Below are positions 1 to 7,282 of a stretch of 23,931 bases of DNA, piece by piece. Positions within the stretch are counted from its first letter, which is position 1, and each line of letters starts with the position of its first letter. The stretch covers positions 1 through 23,931 of the IMG/VR virus record IMGVR_UViG_3300021373_000454, one strand, 5' to 3'. The position numbers were made by a program, and so were the translations under genes. Origin of the DNA: a virus. Under the pieces are notes generated by a model. That model was not told where the DNA came from and made no database searches. It saw only the letters and a list, made by a program, of their open reading frames with translations.

Positions 1-10
1 TGTCCCGGGT

Positions 11-439
11 TTATACTGTTGTTTCTTTTAACTCGGGTATGCTATCTATACCGTAGTATTCTTCTTTTGTGGGAAAATCAAGATCAGGTCGTATTTCTCT
101 AATTTTAGAAATAGCCTCCTTGTTTTTTTTCTCTAAATATTCTGCATACTCCTGATCATCACGATCAAACTCAGAACCTAATATTGACTTGAACTTCGAG
201 TCTTCCTCTAAGGAAGGACCAAACGTATCGCTTGGCTCTTTTTTTTTTACAGGCTGAACACCTACAATGTCTTTGAATGAATTTATATCTCCTTCATAGC
301 CTGTTTCTACAAAGTGATTATACGCATCTTGAACTGCTTCTTTGTTGGTATTTAGAAGATCTCTAAACTGAAGAATGTTTCCATCATATCCAGTTCTGTA
401 GAAGTAATCATATGCGTCTTTTAATGCCTCTTCGTTCAT
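11..439 (-). CDS. Small protein with two TGYxG repeats
   Basis: A 142-aa protein I cannot name. It opens with two tandem copies of a ~26-residue unit. Copy one is at about residues 6-30 (core DAYDYFYRTGYDGNILQFRDLL without its last residues), and copy two is at about residues 35-59 (core DAYNHFVETGYEGDINSFKD). Both share DAYxxFxxTGYxGxIxxFxxL. The rest is a charged, lysine- and glutamate-rich stretch with no membrane segment. It starts 3 nt after the stop of the 491-aa gene, so it is the distal gene of the virion-protein series. As I recall, similar short repeats occur at the N-terminus of very large virion proteins in Bacteroidota phages, so this could be a free-standing version or the front of a frameshifted longer gene that continues outside the window. 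The coding call is good; the function is unknown. Confidence 0.75.
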   Translation of the reverse strand: MNEEALKDAYDYFYRTGYDGNILQFRDLLNTNKEAVQDAYNHFVETGYEGDINSFKDIVGVQPVKKKEPSDTFGPSLEEDSKFKSILGSEFDRDDQEYAEYLEKKNKEAISKIREIRPDLDFPTKEEYYGIDSIPELKETTV

Positions 440-442
440 TAT

Positions 443-1918
443 TTATTGATTATATTTTGATCCAGTTCCTTGATTCCCTTTTTCTTTTTCTCTTCGTTGT
501 CTAGAAGCTTCCCAGTCCTTTGAGCTTATCATCAGGTCCTTTCTACCCACACCAGCGTAGAAATCATTTATTTCACTTAGATCCCTTATTTCAAAAGATG
601 ATCTTACAGATTGTGTTATAGGCTCATTAAGATCACTTAATACTGGCATTCCTTTTTCATCTACTTTGGCTACATCATAACCAACATTTATCTCAAAAAC
701 CCCTCTGTCTGGAAAGTAATCAGCCCCTAAAAATTTGGCTTCTTTTGTTGCATCAATCTGAAAACCAACTAAATAATCCTTTTGAAGCTCTCTTGATTTT
801 GACTCTTGAAATCCTTTAAATTTTTCTATATAAGACATTGGAAGACCTTGCAATTTATTTGGTGAGAATCTTATTCTATCACCTCTATCATCATTAGCAT
901 CTGCGTTTGTAATCCTACTAGTGCTTACTAAAGATTTATCTACAGGCTTATCTTTTGGTTTAGCCTCAGTAGATATCATTTTAAACTTCTGCTGCTCCCT
1001 TAACTTATCTTGCATTGCAGTTGCAACTTGATCTCTAGTTTTGTCATTTACCTCAAAATCAAAGATGTCTTTTGTGCCTATAAGTTTTACGCCTTCTTTT
1101 GCCTCTTCAGAGTTATCTGTAGCTAAGCCTAATTCAAACATTGCATCTATGACTTGTTGGTCACTATAACCCTCAACTTTGGTTTTTATTAAACTTTTAC
1201 CAAGATCATCATCTCTATCATAAGATCTTACTACTCTTTTACCATTTTTAGTTGTGTATTCTCTATAGCCTCCTAGCTTTAATAAATCATCTAAGTCTTT
1301 TTGCATATCAACCCCAGAATCTGCTTGTAGTATTTTAGAAAATTCAGATACCGATATATTTTTTTGCTTACCATCTTTACCAATAGTAGACATATAAAGA
1401 CCGTCAAGTCCAGAAGATACTTTAACGTTTTTAGAAAAATCTTCTAAAAGGTCCAGCCTAATATCGTTTAACTTGTTACCAAGACCTTGCGACTCGAGTT
1501 TTTCTTTCTCTTCAAGCATCTTATTAGCTTCATCAAAAACTTTAGTTAGCTTTTGTGACTGAGCTTTTAATGTATTGTTTCTTGCTGTAAGTTCGCTCTC
1601 GTCTATGAATCCGTTTCTAAAAGCAAACTCATTTATTTCATATGTTTCTCTAGCAGACTTTGTGAACTTGTCTCCTAGTGTATCGAAATCAGTGAAGCCT
1701 GTATTATCATACAAGTCTTCTTTGGCATACTTTCCGTAGGTTTCTTCTTGCTTTTTCTTAAACTCTGATCTAGCCTTATCGTATGCCTCTTGTCTTTGTC
1801 TACCTATCTCTTCTTGCTTACGGTACTCTTGAGTAAACTTTTGAATGCCCTCTGATATACCAGCAAGTGGTGCATTTGCACTGTATCCTAACTTAAATCC
1901 TTCTGAGTATGATGACAT
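443..1918 (-). CDS. Putative internal virion / ejection protein (491 aa)
   Basis: A hydrophilic, highly charged protein rich in Glu, Lys, Gln and Asp. Residues about 20-65 (QKFTQEYRKQEEIGRQRQEA region) and about 105-160 look like long helices or coiled coils. There is no signal peptide and no clear membrane segment. The C-terminal ~20 residues are very basic and Gln/Gly-rich. It begins just after the stop of the 259-aa gene (1 nt between them) and is followed by the 142-aa gene. In podoviruses the genes after the tail tube and hub often encode proteins stored in the capsid and ejected with the DNA. Composition and position fit that role, but I see no catalytic motif. Start: ATG at 1918 is the first in frame and abuts the upstream stop. 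The structural-protein call rests on context. Confidence 0.8.
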   Translation of the reverse strand: MSSYSEGFKLGYSANAPLAGISEGIQKFTQEYRKQEEIGRQRQEAYDKARSEFKKKQEETYGKYAKEDLYDNTGFTDFDTLGDKFTKSARETYEINEFAFRNGFIDESELTARNNTLKAQSQKLTKVFDEANKMLEEKEKLESQGLGNKLNDIRLDLLEDFSKNVKVSSGLDGLYMSTIGKDGKQKNISVSEFSKILQADSGVDMQKDLDDLLKLGGYREYTTKNGKRVVRSYDRDDDLGKSLIKTKVEGYSDQQVIDAMFELGLATDNSEEAKEGVKLIGTKDIFDFEVNDKTRDQVATAMQDKLREQQKFKMISTEAKPKDKPVDKSLVSTSRITNADANDDRGDRIRFSPNKLQGLPMSYIEKFKGFQESKSRELQKDYLVGFQIDATKEAKFLGADYFPDRGVFEINVGYDVAKVDEKGMPVLSDLNEPITQSVRSSFEIRDLSEINDFYAGVGRKDLMISSKDWEASRQRREKEKGNQGTGSKYNQ

Positions 1919-1919
1919 G

Positions 1920-2699
1920 TTAACCTATATTTCTGTTATTATATGTTCCACTATTATCTATAAACGGAAGATTTGGGGTTTTTAAAAGTCTTGGGGTTCT
2001 TAAAGCTTGAATAGACTCTAATCCGCTTGTATCAGCTTGCATTGGCTTTATCCCTTCGAATCCTTTTAAAACGCTTTGCTCTTTTCCTAGACCTAAAAAT
2101 CCACCTCTTTCTGTAGCAAATTCAGCCGAACCTAACATCCCCTCTTGAGCTTTTAGTCCTGTTTGACTCATCAATGTAGTATTGTTTTTTGGTGTAGCTT
2201 TTCCTGCTGGAGATATAAATGAAGTGGCTAATCCAGCAACGTCACCTAAAGCACTACTAATTTGTGCTCTACCTGCCGCTTGTTGACCAGCAAGCCTTCC
2301 TATCTCAAACCCTTCCCTTTCTTCTTGCATGCCTCTGATTCTTGCTTCATCTTGAACTCTCATCATTTCTATTTGCTGCTGTTGTCTATCTAAATCAGCG
2401 GATATTTGTCTTTGTTGTTGACCTTGAGCCTGCTCTACCCTTCCAAGACCACCTACTAGACCTCTAACTCCTCCAGCTCTTAGAGCATCAACCGAAGATG
2501 CAAACCTCTGTTGAGCTGCTTCTGTTTGAAGCTCGGCTCCAAGAGTAGAAACTCTCATGCCCTCTGTAATGTTTCTTAATTCTTGTCTCTGAAAGTTTTC
2601 AAGAGCTTTTCGTGCTTTAGACGCTTGAACCGCTCCAGAAATTCCTTTTGCTAATGCTGCTCCACCTGCAATTGCAGCCATGACTACTGGTAATGCCAT
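1920..2699 (-). CDS. Putative internal virion protein with N-terminal hydrophobic helix
   Basis: A 259-aa protein. Residues about 3-25 are an Ala/Gly-rich hydrophobic helix (PVVMAAIAGGAALAKGISGA), followed by a long Gln/Ala/Arg-rich helical region, about residues 26-145, with heptad-like spacing (QQQQIEMMRVQDEARIRGMQ and neighbours). The C-terminal part is Gly/Ser/Thr-rich and low in structure. This layout (membrane-active N-terminus plus alanine-glutamine coiled coil) is what T7 gp14- or P22 gp7-like ejection proteins look like. Those proteins leave the capsid and help DNA cross the envelope. It precedes the 491-aa gene, so the two may form one ejection complex. A TATATTTG box lies 18 nt upstream of the ATG. 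Function is inferred from composition and place. Confidence 0.8.
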   Translation of the reverse strand: MALPVVMAAIAGGAALAKGISGAVQASKARKALENFQRQELRNITEGMRVSTLGAELQTEAAQQRFASSVDALRAGGVRGLVGGLGRVEQAQGQQQRQISADLDRQQQQIEMMRVQDEARIRGMQEEREGFEIGRLAGQQAAGRAQISSALGDVAGLATSFISPAGKATPKNNTTLMSQTGLKAQEGMLGSAEFATERGGFLGLGKEQSVLKGFEGIKPMQADTSGLESIQALRTPRLLKTPNLPFIDNSGTYNNRNIG

Positions 2700-2717
2700 A
2701 TTATATCTTATTTAATG

Positions 2718-2725
2718 CAAATATA
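2718..2725 (-). promoter_or_regulatory. Possible Bacteroidota -7 box (TATATTTG)
   Basis: The minus strand reads TATATTTG, an exact match to the Bacteroidota -7 consensus TAnnTTTG. It lies in the 33-nt gap upstream of the 259-aa gene, 18 nt before its ATG. I do not see a TTG at the usual -33 spacing, and the gap is AT-rich, so this may be chance. Confidence 0.25.
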
Positions 2726-2732
2726 CGAATAA

Positions 2733-3680
2733 TTAGATGAAGCTCTTAGATGCCTCTGTATTGACTGAGAATAATTCAATCTTAGAAGTGCTACTATTTG
2801 TAAGCCTGATATTTGCAAAATAACCCTTGAGTCCATAGCTTTCTGCTACGGGAGCTTTTGCTGCAAATATGTAATCATTTACTGTCGGTGTGACAGCTGA
2901 TGCACTTGTAGTGATAGAGCTACTTGTAGTTGCGCTAATTGTTCCTATCTTTTCGTATGAGTTTGCTGTTGATTTGTATAAAACGTCTCCTATTGAAACC
3001 TCAGAGGGCACATCTTGTACCGAAAAAGTATTTGATGAAACCCCTAATAGTCTCCCTATTCCTTGCACGGACAATAGCTCTGTGTTCACTTCATCCGTAG
3101 AGTTTCTTCTTATGTAGGAGTAGTGAAACCCTTCTTTCTTTTCAAAAGAAGTTTTGTCTATGTGACCAGAATCAAGGTCTGTTGTTATTGTTACATCAAA
3201 GTCTTTTGTGTCTCCCTCAATCTCTATTGTCTTAAACACCTTAACCTCTGATGGTCCATCGTTCATTGTAAACTCTATCTCAGAGTTATATTCATCACCA
3301 TAGAATGTATTCCTTACAGTGTCGTTTGCGTGATGCTTGTAAAGCTGACCGTTCTTGAATGTATAAAAATCACCATTAGAGGACACCATAGACTCTGGCT
3401 TCCAAGAGTGAAATGTTGTCCAACCATTTACATACTCACTAAAGCTAAGTGTGTAGTCATTAGCATTTGTTTGTGTAGGGTTAGGCATAGACTGTATTGA
3501 TGGTGTAGTTGTTGTAGCCGTGATACCTGTAGGCAGGTTGTTTACTGGGCAACTATCCGACAAGTACTTTTCTATGTAATCGTCCTGACCTGATACGTTT
3601 GCTTTTGTTACATTCGTAGGCTTGCCATTTATGTACTTTCTGAGTGTCTTAACTACTTTATATCCTGATCTAAATTTCAT
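2733..3680 (-). CDS. Tail protein resembling the C-terminal module of gp10-like hub proteins
   Basis: A 315-aa protein. Residues about 75-120 contain a module I associate with the C-terminal part of P22 gp10-like tail hub ('stabilization' or 'muzzle') proteins of marine and crAss-like phages: LSFSE..GWTTFHSWKPE...FYTFKNGQLYKHH, then RNTFYG and FKTIEIEG near residues 122-157. The C-terminus (GLKGYFANIRLTNSSTSKIE, about residues 283-302, then LFSVNTEASKSFI) also matches how those hubs end. The N-terminus (YINGKPTN...DDYIEKYLSDSCPVN) looks like a linker seen in the same proteins. The 1745-aa hub in this window lacks this part, so the two proteins probably complement each other at the tail tip. 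No signal peptide. The gene lies 13 nt after the 1192-aa gene. The family link is from memory of motifs and was not searched. Confidence 0.8.
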   Translation of the reverse strand: MKFRSGYKVVKTLRKYINGKPTNVTKANVSGQDDYIEKYLSDSCPVNNLPTGITATTTTPSIQSMPNPTQTNANDYTLSFSEYVNGWTTFHSWKPESMVSSNGDFYTFKNGQLYKHHANDTVRNTFYGDEYNSEIEFTMNDGPSEVKVFKTIEIEGDTKDFDVTITTDLDSGHIDKTSFEKKEGFHYSYIRRNSTDEVNTELLSVQGIGRLLGVSSNTFSVQDVPSEVSIGDVLYKSTANSYEKIGTISATTSSSITTSASAVTPTVNDYIFAAKAPVAESYGLKGYFANIRLTNSSTSKIELFSVNTEASKSFI

Positions 3681-3684
3681 ACTA

Positions 3685-3692
3685 CAAATTTA
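3685..3692 (-). promoter_or_regulatory. Possible Bacteroidota -7 box (TAAATTTG)
   Basis: The minus strand reads TAAATTTG, matching TAnnTTTG. It lies in the 13-nt gap before the 315-aa gene, with only 4 nt between the box and the ATG. If used, the transcript would begin at or near the start codon. No clear -33 TTG is visible upstream. Confidence 0.25.
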
Positions 3693-3693
3693 A

Positions 3694-6600
3694 CTAATTA
3701 CATTGATCATAATTTGGTAAGGATGCTACATCTCCTACCTCGTCTACAAAACCATCTGAGTTTACATGTATATAATTTTTATTATACTTATCTGCAAAAT
3801 CTAGCTGAACTGATGAATCTGGATTTCCTCTTTTAAATATAGAAGACTCTTCAGTGTTTCTTGATCCGTAATAACCTGATATAAATGGAGTGCTAGCATA
3901 ATCAGCGTAAAACTTAAGACCTATTATGTTTATATCTCCAGAGCTAGTAAAGATATCATGAGAACGGCTACCATTGAAAAATGTCGGAACAGTGTATCCA
4001 TCAGAATTTCTTTTAGGAAAACAAAATATAACATCACCATAAACAGGCAAACTTCCATTTATAGATTTAAAATTTGAATTTCCAGTTCCTAATGTTGTTC
4101 CACCAGAATACATACCTAGTATATGAGTAAAAGTATACCCAGAAGGAGTTGATAATATAGGTCCATTTGCTGGGTCAAAAAGATATTCTATTGATTGTCC
4201 AGAAGCAACAGCACCTGGTCGATCACCAACTGTCAATTCAGCTCTAGAATATCTTTTAAGGTTGGTAGCTGCATCAGTTCCTGTTGCATCTGTTCGCCAA
4301 AAACCATTTACATAAACTTTAGGAATAAATCCATAATACAAGAAAGCATCTCTAACAACATAATGTCCAAGCTGAGTTAGTCCTGACGTTCCAAATGATC
4401 CAGAAACAAGAGTTCCATTATTTGGTGGATTTGGAACAAGAGATGTAGGCGCAGGACCCATATCAAATACACCCTGATAAGTTGTATACTGTTGATTTGA
4501 CACTGTATCTAAAACAACTGGAAGAGTTTTACTCAATACAACTATATCAAATACTCCGTCAAATTTGCGCTGATCTCCATTACCAGTTGTGAATACTATA
4601 GAAAAAGGATCGTCAGAATAAACTTCATAATAATAACCTTGATTAGCTGATGCTTGTGTTAATGTAGTTCCAGAAGGAAGGGTTGGTGTTGTAATCGTTG
4701 TAAATATCCCTGTGTTTGAAATTGTTGGTGTTGGAGCGGGTGGTATTATAGTGACACCAAAAGCGTAGTCTGTTAGTCTCTGTGAATGAGATATAAATTT
4801 TCTGTTTTCTTCTTTATCTATAAAAACACTTGATGTTTTTTTATATTTTTTTGTTGTATTATAATCGTATTCTTTTAAAATTGACCAATTATCTATAATG
4901 TCACTTACGTTAGCAGAATAAGTTCCACTAACAATGTGACCATATGTGTGGGTCGTTCCGCTTCCTGTATTGTGGAAAAAATACAATGGCGCATCTTCTC
5001 CTGGTAATCTAATATCGGTAAACGCACCAGATGTTCCTGGAGTACCATTTACGGTTACCTCTGTAGTGTATTGATTTGCGTATTGTAAACCAGATGCAGA
5101 CTCAGTAGAGAATAATATTTGTTTTCCCGTATTTGAACTGTCACTTTGATCAAATCTAATAACACTTCCTTTTGGTCCTGAAATAGATTGATTAAATGCT
5201 GAATTACCGTCTATAACAAATATATTATTACTTGGTGACGGAGTATAAGTTTGCACTGTAACAACCTTGGTCGTAACAGTGTTATAATCTGTTGCATCTG
5301 TCCATGAGGAGGGAACTGTCCCTCCTAATCTAGTGTTTTCACCTTTTATACTAACTTTCATAAAAGCGTCAAAAAGACCAAATGTCGTAGTGCTTGATCC
5401 TAAAGGTACGTTTCTATGACCAGCAGCAGATGTACTTGTGATGGCAAATACATTTCCATTTTGTTCGTACAATGCAGGGTGGTATTCTGGATAAATATAA
5501 TTATCACCTGTTACGCTATGAGTTGCACTAATTGACGGAACATTATCTACAGACCAATTAATTCCGTAATTCCAAGATATAGCATATTCGCTTGATCCCA
5601 TATAAATACACAGTCCATTGTCTAATATTAAAAATGGTATATTTCCTTGATTAGCAGCAGTAGATTGCTGTAAATAATATGTTTCATGTGTGTTAAAAAA
5701 GTCAGTATTTTGATTAGCTGTAGATGTTCCGCTCAATCCAGCTATAATTGGTTTTATCACACAATTATCATTAGAAGTATTGTTGTCTTGACTAGGAAAA
5801 TATCTATATAACACAGAGCTTGTAACTGAAACATTGTTTTGATTTGTAAAAGTAATTCCGTCCCATCTCCATATAAATAAATAATCATATTCAATGCTTG
5901 CGTATATTCTTGATTTATTAAAATTATGCAAAACCGTTCCTGTTCCTTGTCCTTGTCCTCTTGGAGTAGTTAATTGTCCAAAAAAATCTGCGTTTCCTGG
6001 TTTTGTTTCATCAAAATCTAATATAGAAAAGGAAACAGCGTTGTCGATTGATTTTGCTAAAAAAAGTTTGTTCTCAGCAGACGCTAAAGGACCTGATATA
6101 TTTTGAGAGTCATTTAACATACATAAAGCGTACCACACATGGTTACCACTAGAGTTTACTCCAGCGTAACAAAAGTCCTCTACATATGTTTGTCTTCTAA
6201 AATTAGCTAGTGATTGATTTTGCCCAAATGTTGCAACAAGTTGACTATCTGTAGGATTAAATTGACATATTTGAAAATTAACTCCATCAGTTGATCTAGC
6301 TAATGTTCCTTGTCCAATTTGACCATCTTGTACAACTGATAAATAAATGTTGTTTTCTTTTTTTGAAAAAGAATAAGTAAGAGGATTATTAAATCTGCTT
6401 TTTAAAGCAAAATTATGAGCTCTTGTTTTTGAATGTATAACCTCTTGATAAAGGCTAGTTGATCCAGTACCTACATATTCACAATCGTCTATTTTTATAA
6501 CATTTAATGCATCATTATCCTCAATAGAAAAATAGGAACTTGATGTATAAGATACTACGCAGCTTTCTTCATACCTAATCCAATCTTTTGTAGATCTTAG

Positions 6601-7272
6601 ACCATCATCAAATATCATACTTGCTGTTCCAAAGTCTCCTGAGCAAGTTACTGTTATATCACCCCAATATATAGTTTTACTTCCTGTATAAACAGAGGTT
6701 GACACGTTAACTGTTTTAGAAAACTGCCCTGTCATAGATAAACCTGTGCCTGATGTGTGTAAACAAAAAGCATCATCCTCACTATCTATAAACCAAGTAT
6801 ATGTTTGTTGTGCTAGTGCTAAATATAAAGGATCAGAACCATAAAATGTTGTTGCGCTGTAATTAGTTATTGGCTCAAAAAAGTTAAAAGACGGAACCCC
6901 ACCTCTCATCACAATATACTCTGATGTGTTAGCACATAAATACTTTATCTTTTCTATATGAAGGTTTAGTGTGATTTCATTTGTATTATCATCTGAAGGG
7001 TTTAAATCTCCTGCTGCATACTCAAGGTTTATATTGAATGTTTGTGTGCCGTGTATACCATTTCCATTTCCATCAACCTCTCTATGATCAGTTCCCGTTG
7101 TTATAGATATGGGAGTATTATCTCCAGTTAAATCCCACTCATCACCACCTATGGTTAATATATCAGGATTCTGTACCATAGCATACCCTTCTTTTACTTT
7201 TATAGTATATACACCTATATCTCCAGAAGAGTTTTCTGCTTTTGTAACGGTCTGTAAAAGCTCTATTGCCAT
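3694..7272 (-). CDS. Putative tail spike / receptor-binding protein with Asp-box-like motifs
   Basis: A 1192-aa protein rich in Ser, Thr, Asn and Gly with alternating beta-strand character throughout, typical of phage fibres and spikes. Three segments resemble the sialidase Asp-box (SxDxGxxW/F): STDGVNF near residue 328, a weaker SIDNAVSF near 412, and SWNYGINW near 567. They suggest a beta-propeller over roughly residues 290-650. The N-terminal ~120 residues (IELLQTVTKAENSSGDIGVY onward) are a separate beta-rich part, possibly the virion attachment domain. The C-terminal half (about 650-1192) holds further beta-rich regions I cannot name. Cysteines are scattered. It sits between the hub (10 nt upstream) and the 315-aa hub-like protein, so it likely belongs to the tail tip. 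Whether it has glycosidase activity or only binds glycans cannot be told; I see no convincing sialidase arginine triad. Confidence 0.8.
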   Translation of the reverse strand: MAIELLQTVTKAENSSGDIGVYTIKVKEGYAMVQNPDILTIGGDEWDLTGDNTPISITTGTDHREVDGNGNGIHGTQTFNINLEYAAGDLNPSDDNTNEITLNLHIEKIKYLCANTSEYIVMRGGVPSFNFFEPITNYSATTFYGSDPLYLALAQQTYTWFIDSEDDAFCLHTSGTGLSMTGQFSKTVNVSTSVYTGSKTIYWGDITVTCSGDFGTASMIFDDGLRSTKDWIRYEESCVVSYTSSSYFSIEDNDALNVIKIDDCEYVGTGSTSLYQEVIHSKTRAHNFALKSRFNNPLTYSFSKKENNIYLSVVQDGQIGQGTLARSTDGVNFQICQFNPTDSQLVATFGQNQSLANFRRQTYVEDFCYAGVNSSGNHVWYALCMLNDSQNISGPLASAENKLFLAKSIDNAVSFSILDFDETKPGNADFFGQLTTPRGQGQGTGTVLHNFNKSRIYASIEYDYLFIWRWDGITFTNQNNVSVTSSVLYRYFPSQDNNTSNDNCVIKPIIAGLSGTSTANQNTDFFNTHETYYLQQSTAANQGNIPFLILDNGLCIYMGSSEYAISWNYGINWSVDNVPSISATHSVTGDNYIYPEYHPALYEQNGNVFAITSTSAAGHRNVPLGSSTTTFGLFDAFMKVSIKGENTRLGGTVPSSWTDATDYNTVTTKVVTVQTYTPSPSNNIFVIDGNSAFNQSISGPKGSVIRFDQSDSSNTGKQILFSTESASGLQYANQYTTEVTVNGTPGTSGAFTDIRLPGEDAPLYFFHNTGSGTTHTYGHIVSGTYSANVSDIIDNWSILKEYDYNTTKKYKKTSSVFIDKEENRKFISHSQRLTDYAFGVTIIPPAPTPTISNTGIFTTITTPTLPSGTTLTQASANQGYYYEVYSDDPFSIVFTTGNGDQRKFDGVFDIVVLSKTLPVVLDTVSNQQYTTYQGVFDMGPAPTSLVPNPPNNGTLVSGSFGTSGLTQLGHYVVRDAFLYYGFIPKVYVNGFWRTDATGTDAATNLKRYSRAELTVGDRPGAVASGQSIEYLFDPANGPILSTPSGYTFTHILGMYSGGTTLGTGNSNFKSINGSLPVYGDVIFCFPKRNSDGYTVPTFFNGSRSHDIFTSSGDINIIGLKFYADYASTPFISGYYGSRNTEESSIFKRGNPDSSVQLDFADKYNKNYIHVNSDGFVDEVGDVASLPNYDQCN

Positions 7273-7282
7273 AATTTATTTT

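Noticed and set aside
1-10. CCCGGG palindrome at the left edge, possible terminator stem after the 142-aa gene
   Set aside because: Only 10 nt are visible past the stop, so no hairpin or T-run can be shown.
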